DNA of 64,000 nucleotides from Arthrobacter sp. OY3WO11 (GTDB taxonomy: Bacteria; Actinomycetota; Actinomycetes; Actinomycetales; Micrococcaceae). The stretch covers positions 830,147-894,146 of the forward strand of contig NZ_LWLP01000001.1 of NCBI RefSeq assembly GCF_001641125.1, written 5' to 3'. The notes beneath the pieces were generated by a model. The model was given only the letters and a program-made list of their open reading frames with translations, did no database searches and was not told the DNA's origin. Each line of letters begins with the position of its first letter. Within the stretch, counting starts at the first letter, position 1. Shown here in pieces: positions 58,346-64,000 of the stretch. The translations under genes were made by a program, and so were the position numbers.

Positions 58346-58972
58346 TTAGGAGGAAAGCACGACGGCGGAAGGCGGGCCGCGCCGGCTGTCCTGCCGGAGA
58401 TTGCGCCAGGGACGCAACGGGACGGCGGCAGGAGGACATGTAACTAAAGGCGGGGTGCCGTCGTCGTACGCCACCGGCTGGGGGAGCACAACAAGGGGCC
58501 GAAGCCAGGCGGCCAACGCCCACAGTGCGGCCTCGCCTTTGGCGAGCAAAAGCGCGGACCCCAGAGTGGCCAGGACGTGCGCAGCGAGCATCAGGGGACC
58601 GGCTGTTGCCGCGGCTCCGGCGAGATGGTCCGCCGCCGGGGCGAGGAGGCCCGCTCCGGCAAAGTGGCTTTCATGGGGTGCGGCAGGGCCGGACCCCACG
58701 GCGGCGCCGGAGGAGCTGAAGGCCGTAAAGACCTCATGCAGTGCCAGTTGCCCGCCGCCCAGGAGCGCCGCCAGCGCGGGGAATCCCAGGCGCAGGCGTG
58801 TTGCGGTGGTGCTGCCGAGCGCGGTCAGGGACAGCGCAGCCAGCATGATGGCGGGCGCGGGGAGTTCCCCGCCGGCGGCGAGGTGTGCTCCGGCGGCAAG
58901 CGTCAGGATGACGGTGGCCACGGCAGTGGCACGGAGGAGGTGGAAGGGCGTCCGGGGACGATGCGCCAGCAC
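58346..58972 (-). CDS. Alanine-rich membrane protein upstream of ycnI
   Basis: A 208-residue protein starting at GTG after GGGGAGGGGGA. It has several hydrophobic segments (ATVILTLAAGAHLAAG, AIMLAALSLTALGSTTATRL, LMLAAHVLATLGSALLLA) and a His-bearing central loop (PAAPHESHFAGAG). No family is recognised. It is the first gene of the unit that contains ycnI, 80 bases upstream, so a copper-related role is possible by context only. Confidence 0.7.
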   Translation of the reverse strand: MLAHRPRTPFHLLRATAVATVILTLAAGAHLAAGGELPAPAIMLAALSLTALGSTTATRLRLGFPALAALLGGGQLALHEVFTAFSSSGAAVGSGPAAPHESHFAGAGLLAPAADHLAGAAATAGPLMLAAHVLATLGSALLLAKGEAALWALAAWLRPLVVLPQPVAYDDGTPPLVTCPPAAVPLRPWRNLRQDSRRGPPSAVVLSS

Positions 58973-59172
58973 GGATGGTCCCCCTCCCCATACGGAACGG
59001 GCCGCGGACGGCGGCGCCGGCTTAAATGATGGCCGTTCAGATTCTACCGGCGGAAAGGGCGGGCGTGCGCTCGCGGACGGGCCGCTGCAGCCCCGCCTGC
59101 CGGCTATGTACCACCACTTCAGGCCCGCGTAGACTGCGAACGTAACTGCCAGGCGATCTTGAGGAGAAGTTC

Positions 59173-59520
59173 ATGGACTACACCGGAAGCCAGTCAGAGA
59201 AGGCCGTTCCCGCCGGTGAACTGGACCGCGGGCATGTTGGCCACACAGTCAGTTTCCAGCCGAACGAGTTCACCGTGGTGTTCGGAAAAATCGCTGGAAT
59301 AGCCCGCACCGAGGCCATGGTGTACCTGTCCCTTGCCGGAGTCTCGGGCGGCACGCACCTCAAGGATGAATACGATCTCCCGGTCAGCCACCCGGTCTAC
59401 CTGCAGGTGGATGTCATCTCCAACGCCGAGTCCACCATCAAGGACCTGTTCGGCAAGGTGCAGGAGAATCTCCGCGGCTCGGGGCACAAGGGCGGCGAGG
59501 AACGGACCGACCGGCTGTAG
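59173..59520 (+). CDS. Small hypothetical protein
   Basis: A 115-residue protein starting MDYTGSQSEKAVPAGELDRGHVG after GAGGAGAAG. It has no signal peptide or membrane segment. A central beta-rich stretch (TVVFGKIAGIARTEAMVYLSLAGVSGG) precedes a charged C-terminus (VQENLRGSGHKGGEERTDRL). I recognise no family. Divergent from the membrane gene by 200 bases with no clear element, and followed by 196 bases leading to the NRAMP-like gene. Confidence 0.7.
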   Translation: MDYTGSQSEKAVPAGELDRGHVGHTVSFQPNEFTVVFGKIAGIARTEAMVYLSLAGVSGGTHLKDEYDLPVSHPVYLQVDVISNAESTIKDLFGKVQENLRGSGHKGGEERTDRL

Positions 59521-59619
59521 CTGTCCAGCCGCCCTGGGAGCGGCTGGCGACGGTAAGGCTGGGATCCGAGGGGTCCCGGCCTTCTTTCGTCGAAGCACAA
59601 AGATCGACCGCAGGAAAAA

Positions 59620-59663
59620 GTTGTTGAACAATACCTTGCGCCGATTGTTCAACAACCTGTAAT
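59620..59663 (+). promoter_or_regulatory. GntR-type operator and promoter of the NRAMP-like operon
   Basis: GTTGTTGAACAAT (59620-59632) and ATTGTTCAACAAC (59644-59656) are a perfect 13-base inverted repeat with an 11-base spacer. Each arm is itself a TTGTT-N-AACAA palindrome (59621-59631, 59645-59655), 24 bases centre to centre. A promoter TTGCGC (59636-59641), 16 bases, TGTAAT (59658-59663) puts the second site inside the spacer. An FCD-type GntR regulator encoded 1.9 kb downstream is the likely repressor (inference). Confidence 0.75.
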
Positions 59664-59716
59664 GTCGATCGGGACGACCACTGTGACTCCAGTCACCCTG
59701 ACAATTGGACGAACCC

Positions 59717-60934
59717 ATGGCAGAAACCGGCATAAAACTGAACCTGAGCTCCTCTGCTCGGCGCACGGCCCTCCTGGGAGCCATGTTCCTGATGGCCACC
59801 AGCGCCATCGGGCCAGGCTTCATCACCCAGACCACTGTTTTCACCGCCCAGATTGGTGCGTCGTTCGCGTTCGCGATCCTGGCATCGATCCTTATTGACA
59901 TCGCGGTCCAGATGAACGTCTGGCGCGTTATCGGCGTCTCAGGCCTGCGCGCTCAGGAACTCGGCAACAAAGTAGTCCCCGGAATCGGATGGTTCCTGGC
60001 AGGCCTGGTCTTCCTCGGCGGCGTTGTCTTCAACATCGGCAACATTGCCGGAACTGGACTTGGCGTCAACGCCATGATGGGCGTGGATCCGAAGATCGGC
60101 GGCCTCGTGTCCGCCGTCGTCGCCATCCTCATCTTCGTCAGCAAGAAAGCCGGCATGGCGCTGGACCGGATCGTGGTCCTGCTGGGCGCCGTGATGATCC
60201 TGCTGATGATCTACGTGGCCATCGTCGCCGCCCCGCCGCTGGGTGAGGCCTTGAAGAACACGATCCTGCCCGAGACGGTGGACTTCCTCATCATCACCAC
60301 CCTCGTGGGCGGAACCGTGGGCGGCTACATCACCTACGCCGGCGCACACCGGATGCTGGATTCCGGCGCCACCGGGGTCAAGCACGTCAAAGAGATCACG
60401 CGCAGCTCCATCCTGGGGATCATCGTTACCGGCCTTATGCGCGTCCTCCTCTTCCTGGCCATCCTCGGCGTCGTTGCCGGCGGGACGGTGCTCAGCAGCA
60501 ACAACATGGCCGCAGAAGCCTTTGGCGCCGCTGCCGGCGAAATCGGCCTCCGGATGTTCGGTGTGGTTCTCTGGGCCGCCGCCATCACCTCGGTGATCGG
60601 CGCTGCCTTCACCTCCGTCTCCTTCATTACCTCGTCCCGCACTCCGGAGCGTAAGCGCAACCTCATCACCGTGGCTTTCATCGCAGGCTGCGCACTGGTT
60701 TACGCCTTCCTCGGCCAGGCACCGCAGCAGCTGCTGATCTTCGCAGGCGCCTTCAATGGCCTGATCCTCCCGGTCGGCTTCGGTGTTCTCCTCTGGGTTG
60801 CCTGGCGGCGCCGCGACCTCATGCACGGCTACGCCTACCCCAAGTGGCTGCTGCTGGTCGGCATCGCCACCTGGCTGATCACGCTGTTCCTTGGCTGGAA
60901 CTCCGTGATGGGCCTGGCGAAGCTGTGGTCATGA
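59717..60934 (+). CDS. NRAMP-like transporter, YcsG type, lacking the metal-binding motifs
   Basis: A 405-residue protein with about 11 hydrophobic helices, counted from ATG 59717 ([13 protein letters not shown]); a TTG at 59705 is possible. It aligns with NRAMP in outline, but helix 1 reads [12 protein letters not shown] instead of the metal-binding D-P-G-N, and helix 6 reads [14 protein letters not shown] without the M-P-H motif. YcsG in Bacillus sits beside ycsI, kipI and kipA, the 5-oxoprolinase group. Its stop overlaps the next gene by 4 bases, so a carrier for an organic acid such as 5-oxoproline or D-glutamate is a reasonable hypothesis. Confidence 0.85.
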   Translation: MAETGIKLNLSSSARRTALLGAMFLMATSAIGPGFITQTTVFTAQIGASFAFAILASILIDIAVQMNVWRVIGVSGLRAQELGNKVVPGIGWFLAGLVFLGGVVFNIGNIAGTGLGVNAMMGVDPKIGGLVSAVVAILIFVSKKAGMALDRIVVLLGAVMILLMIYVAIVAAPPLGEALKNTILPETVDFLIITTLVGGTVGGYITYAGAHRMLDSGATGVKHVKEITRSSILGIIVTGLMRVLLFLAILGVVAGGTVLSSNNMAAEAFGAAAGEIGLRMFGVVLWAAAITSVIGAAFTSVSFITSSRTPERKRNLITVAFIAGCALVYAFLGQAPQQLLIFAGAFNGLILPVGFGVLLWVAWRRRDLMHGYAYPKWLLLVGIATWLITLFLGWNSVMGLAKLWS

Positions 60935-61716
60935 CCGGCCGCGCGTCCATGCTCCCCGCCGAAGCGCGCGAGGCCTTCCGCGCCGGACTGGTGGAGCCAA
61001 CGTCGGGCTGGTCCCGCGGCTACGCGCAGGCGAACGTCCTGTCGATCCCGCGGGAGCATGCCTTCGACCTGCTGCTGTTCGCCCAGCGCAACCCCAAGCC
61101 GTGCCCCATCCTGGGCATCCTCGAACCGGGCCACACCACCGGGCCGCTGCTGGCCGGCGGTGACATCCGCACGGACGTCCCCAAGTACACCGTCTACCGG
61201 AACGGCGAAAAAGTGGACGAACCCACGGACATCACAGGCTACTGGCAGGACGACCTTGTGACGTTCCTGATTGGCTGCTCCTTCACCTTCGAGGCAGCCC
61301 TGCAGGACGGGGGAATCCGGATTGCGCATATCGACCAGGGCGTGAACGTGCCGATGTACCGGACCAACCGGGCCTGTGCCCCGGCAGGATCAATGTCCGG
61401 TCCGATGGTGGTCTCCATGCGCCCGGTGCCGGCCTCGCAGGTTGCGGACGCGGTCCGCATCACCTCGCGGTACCCTGCCGTGCACGGAGCCCCGGTCCAC
61501 GTGGGCAACCCGGAGGAGCTGGGCATTGCCGATCTGGGCCGGCCCGACTTCGGCGACGCCGTGGAGATCCCGGCCGGCCATATCCCGGTGTTTTGGGCCT
61601 GCGGAGTGACGCCGCAGGCGGCCGTGATGCAGTCGCGGCCTCCGCTGGCGATCGGCCATGCGCCCGGCCACATGCTGATCACGGACGCCCGGGACAGCGA
61701 CTACCTGGTGCCGTAG
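60931..61716 (+). CDS. Putative hydro-lyase/D-glutamate cyclase-like protein (YcsI, DUF1445)
   Basis: A 261-residue DUF1445 protein. The ATG at 60931 overlaps the NRAMP-like stop (ATGA). It contains [48 protein letters not shown] and [18 protein letters not shown], the family's conserved segments with Cys in GCSF and ACGVT. DUF1445 proteins include YcsI; mammalian D-glutamate cyclase also contains this domain, which turns D-glutamate into 5-oxo-D-proline. The coupled pair therefore suggests import and cyclisation or hydrolysis around 5-oxoproline (inference). Confidence 0.85.
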   Translation: MTGRASMLPAEAREAFRAGLVEPTSGWSRGYAQANVLSIPREHAFDLLLFAQRNPKPCPILGILEPGHTTGPLLAGGDIRTDVPKYTVYRNGEKVDEPTDITGYWQDDLVTFLIGCSFTFEAALQDGGIRIAHIDQGVNVPMYRTNRACAPAGSMSGPMVVSMRPVPASQVADAVRITSRYPAVHGAPVHVGNPEELGIADLGRPDFGDAVEIPAGHIPVFWACGVTPQAAVMQSRPPLAIGHAPGHMLITDARDSDYLVP

Positions 61717-61776
61717 GCGCCGCCTATAAAAGTTGGCCGTAGGCGCCGCCTAAAAACTGGTGCCGTAGGCGCCGCT
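61711..61776. repeat. 26-base tandem repeat overlapping the hydro-lyase stop codon
   Basis: CCGTAGGCGCCGCC begins at 61711, 61737 and (one mismatch) 61763, an exact 26-base period. The first unit contains the CCG-TAG that ends the hydro-lyase gene, so the repeat arose from its 3' end. It precedes a terminator hairpin at 61795. Confidence 0.85.
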
Positions 61777-61794
61777 CACGCACAACTTAAAGAA

Positions 61795-61831
61795 CAAGAG
61801 TGGGTCAGGAGGATCTCCTGCCCCACTCTTG
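61795..61831. terminator. Terminator hairpin between convergent genes
   Basis: CAAGAGTGGGTCAGGAG (61795-61811) pairs with CTCCTGCCCCACTCTTG (61815-61831) with one mismatch and a 3-base loop. The minus strand continues TTCTTTAAGTTGTG, a U-rich tail that fits the GntR gene, while the plus-strand side has no T-run. It separates the hydro-lyase and GntR genes. Confidence 0.8.
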
Positions 61832-61849
61832 CATGTTCCGGCCGTTAGC

Positions 61850-62548
61850 TTATCCGGCGCGCTGTCGCATTGCCGACCGGCGGTCCTGCTCCGCGCCCAG
61901 GTGCACCAGCAGCTCCGCCTCGGCCTCGTCCAGGTAGGCCCGCAGCCCCTCTGCAGCTTCCTGGCGTTCGCCGGCGCGCAGTTGCTTCACCAGCGTCACG
62001 TTGCGGTCCACGTAGTGGCTGTGGAAGTCCGGTGCCGAAGCCATGGAGTGGAACACCAGCCGCATTTCGGCCAGCACCCGGTCCATGAGCTCCTGCAGCG
62101 AAGCGCTGCCGGTCAGGGCAACCACGGCCCCGTGCAGTGCCTGGTTGGCATCGGCCATGGCAGGCACGGATCCGCTGTCCCGGGCCTGCTGCGCCCGCTG
62201 CACGATGGCTTCCAGTCCGTCCAGCACCTGGGGTGTCAGCTCGCCCCACAGGACGGCGGCAGGCTCGATCATCCGCCGCACGCGGTAGATTTCGCGCACT
62301 TCCTCCACGCCCGGCGACGCCACGAAGACACCGCGGTTTGGAATGCGCGTCACGATGGATTCGCCGACGAGCGTAGTGAACGCCTGGCGCAGGGTGTTGC
62401 GGGAAACGCCCAGCGCTGCGCACAGCGGCTCCTCGGACAGCTTGGAGCCCGGGGTCAGTTCACCCGCGGCGATGCGGGTGCGCAGCACTGACGCGATCCA
62501 GGCCGTGGTGTGTGCGTGCTCGGCCGTACCGTCTGCCGGAGTGTTCAT
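61850..62548 (-). CDS. FCD-domain GntR-family regulator
   Basis: A 232-residue GntR/FadR-subfamily protein. The winged helix-turn-helix is SEEPLCAALGVSRNTLRQAFTTL at about residues 38-60, and the FCD domain spans about 85-215. The ligand-metal ligands of FCD are represented by D, H, H residues in MADANQALHGAVVAL, YVDRNVTLVKQLR. It lies between the convergent hydro-lyase gene and the carboxylase gene, 32 bases from the latter on the same strand. The TTGTT-N-AACAA operator at 59620-59656 is of the type such proteins bind. The effector may be 5-oxoproline or D-glutamate (inference). Confidence 0.88.
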   Translation of the reverse strand: MNTPADGTAEHAHTTAWIASVLRTRIAAGELTPGSKLSEEPLCAALGVSRNTLRQAFTTLVGESIVTRIPNRGVFVASPGVEEVREIYRVRRMIEPAAVLWGELTPQVLDGLEAIVQRAQQARDSGSVPAMADANQALHGAVVALTGSASLQELMDRVLAEMRLVFHSMASAPDFHSHYVDRNVTLVKQLRAGERQEAAEGLRAYLDEAEAELLVHLGAEQDRRSAMRQRAG

Positions 62549-62580
62549 TGGTTTCCCCCATTCCCGTTCGACTAACGATG

Positions 62581-64000
62581 CTAGCCGACAGTACCCAGCA
62601 CTTCGCCGCGGGCCACAGCGGCGCCCGGTTCCTGGCCGCCGCGCCGGAAGGTTCCGGTGGCAGAGGCAACCACCACGGTTTCCATCTTCATGGCCTCCAG
62701 GACGGCAACAGGCTCCCCGGCGCCAACCCCGGCGCCGTCACCGGCCACCCACTTGACCAGGTTCCCGCCCATGGGGGCGGTCACCTCGCCGTCCGCGTCG
62801 GCGCTCTCCGTGCCCGCAGAAGGTTCGACGGCGGCCCCTCCGCCATGGAGCAGGGCGTGGAAGACCTTGGCGGGCAGCCCCAGCTGGACGGCCTTCCCGT
62901 CGATTTCGACAGTCAGGGTTTCCCTCCGGGCCACGGGTCCCTGGGCGCCGGTCTGCAGGGAGGCGGCCAGGCGGCCGGCGAACTCCGTTTCAATCCAGGT
63001 GGTGAACACGCCCAGCCGGTCCGGTGCGGTGAAGTCGGGATCCCGCACAACGGCGCGGTGGAACGGAAGGACGGTGGGGACGCCCTCGATCCGCAGCTCG
63101 TCCAGGGCGGCACGTGCGCGGCGCAGGGCCTGCTGGCGGTCCTCGCCGTGGACAATCAGTTTGGCCATCAGGGAGTCGTATTCGGCAGGAATGACGGAGC
63201 CGGACCGGACGCCGGAATCAACGCGGATCCCGGCTCCGGTGGGCGCCTCGAACACGTCCACCGGTCCGGGGGCCGGCAGGAAGCCCCGGCCGGCGTCCTC
63301 GGCATTGAGCCGGAACTCGAACGCATGGCCGGTGGGTGCCGGGTCCTCGGTCACGGAAACAGGCAGCCCGTCCGCGATCCGGAACTGCTCCCGCACCAGG
63401 TCCAGCCCGGATGTCACCTCGGTGACGGGGTGCTCCACCTGCAGGCGCGTGTTCACCTCCAGGAACGAGATCACGCCGTCAGGGGCCACCAAATACTCCA
63501 CCGTGCCGGCACCGGTGTAGCCGGCCTCACGGCAGATGGCGCGCGCGGACTCGTGGATCCGGGTGCGTTGTTCCGCGGTCAGGAACGGCGCCGGTGCCTC
63601 TTCCACCAGCTTCTGGTTGCGGCGCTGCAGGGAACAGTCCCGCGTGCCCACCACAACCACGTTCCCGTGGGTGTCGGCCAGGACCTGCGCCTCCACGTGC
63701 CGCGGCCGGTCCAGGAAGCGCTCCACAAAACATTCGCCGCGGCCGAACGCCACGGTTGCCTCACGGACCGCGGAGTCGAAGGCGTCGTCGATGTCCTCCA
63801 TCCGGTGCGCGATCTTGAGGCCCCTGCCGCCGCCGCCGAAGGCCGCCTTGATGGCCACGGGGACACCGAATTCCGCAGCAAAGGCGCGGACGGCGTCGGC
63901 GTCAGCTACCGGCCCGTCGGAACCGGGGACCAGCGGCGCACCCGCACGGACCGCAATTTCGCGGGCCGTGACCTTGTTGCCCAGGCTGCGGATTGCATCC
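62581..64000 (-). CDS. Biotin carboxylase/biotin carrier protein, 3' part
   Basis: The gene continues past the right window edge; 472 codons plus a stop are visible and the N-terminus is missing. It has the ATP-grasp loop [15 protein letters not shown], the biotin-carboxylase signature [19 protein letters not shown], and a C-terminal biotinyl domain with the biotin Lys in [10 protein letters not shown]. The size and layout match acetyl/propionyl-CoA carboxylase alpha or the biotin carboxylase of ATP-dependent 5-oxoprolinase-like clusters. Given the adjacent NRAMP-like and DUF1445 genes, KipI/KipA-type partners are expected beyond the edge (inference). Confidence 0.9.
   Translation of the reverse strand, partial: DAIRSLGNKVTAREIAVRAGAPLVPGSDGPVADADAVRAFAAEFGVPVAIKAAFGGGGRGLKIAHRMEDIDDAFDSAVREATVAFGRGECFVERFLDRPRHVEAQVLADTHGNVVVVGTRDCSLQRRNQKLVEEAPAPFLTAEQRTRIHESARAICREAGYTGAGTVEYLVAPDGVISFLEVNTRLQVEHPVTEVTSGLDLVREQFRIADGLPVSVTEDPAPTGHAFEFRLNAEDAGRGFLPAPGPVDVFEAPTGAGIRVDSGVRSGSVIPAEYDSLMAKLIVHGEDRQQALRRARAALDELRIEGVPTVLPFHRAVVRDPDFTAPDRLGVFTTWIETEFAGRLAASLQTGAQGPVARRETLTVEIDGKAVQLGLPAKVFHALLHGGGAAVEPSAGTESADADGEVTAPMGGNLVKWVAGDGAGVGAGEPVAVLEAMKMETVVVASATGTFRRGGQEPGAAVARGEVLGTVG

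Overview
The window is high-GC DNA with dense, short-spaced genes, GTG starts, actinobacterial families (RamB, IdeR/DtxR-type iron box, YczE/MocR, Lhr-Nei2, YcnI, DUF4383, DUF4232) and a complete glyoxylate shunt. It fits a soil actinobacterium of the Arthrobacter/Pseudarthrobacter group (inference from protein families and base composition, not from a marker gene). No rRNA, tRNA, CRISPR array, prophage or insertion sequence is visible. All of it looks chromosomal, and no gap between genes exceeds about 225 bases.

Layout. 1-2281: end of a small conserved protein, a LytR-C membrane protein, a TetR regulator and a DsbA/FrnE oxidoreductase. 2507-5766: a GT4 glycosyltransferase and a glycogen-debranching-type glucosidase. 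5806-11798: a GNAT enzyme, then a tightly coupled four-gene leftward operon (isomerase, two Gfo/Idh/MocA dehydrogenases, isomerase) divergent from a ROK regulator; this looks like a sugar or glycoside oxidation pathway. 11806-14102: a 2-hydroxyacid dehydrogenase and a CynX-type MFS transporter. 14280-19004: the glyoxylate shunt (aceB, aceA) with divergent ramB. 19108-22090: a cupin, PdxK-type kinase, epimerase and TetR. 22272-25372: a queuosine-precursor transporter and tgt, a queuine-salvage pair. 25442-29422: small enzymes and hypotheticals. 29561-36794: a GH32 fructan hydrolase, an FbpABC-type ferric ABC transporter under a probable iron box, and a GH76 mannanase. 36929-41212: an SDR plus acyl-CoA dehydrogenase pair, DUF1684, an F420/NADP oxidoreductase-like protein and a membrane protein. 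41325-44603: PEP carboxylase and a small hypothetical. 44613-48402: DedA, a membrane protein, a pseudouridine synthase, and an internally deleted MocR (YczR-like) regulator opposite intact yczE. 48425-54350: nei2-lhr repair operon. 54403-59520: a Rieske-FAD oxidoreductase, DUF4383, DUF4232, YcnI and hypotheticals. 59717-64000: a divergent NRAMP-like carrier, a D-glutamate-cyclase-like hydro-lyase, an FCD-type GntR regulator and the 3' part of a biotin carboxylase/BCCP, probably one edge of a 5-oxoproline/D-glutamate cluster.

The most interesting non-coding content is regulatory: paired TetR palindromes (22106-22149), a 13-bp-arm GntR operator over the NRAMP promoter (59620-59656), a ROK promoter-operator (10502-10538), an iron box (35486-35504), and dispersed nested palindromic intergenic repeats of two or three families. 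The internally deleted MocR gene and the NRAMP-like carrier lacking the metal-binding motifs are the two protein-level oddities. I did not find an obviously new defence or mobile system.
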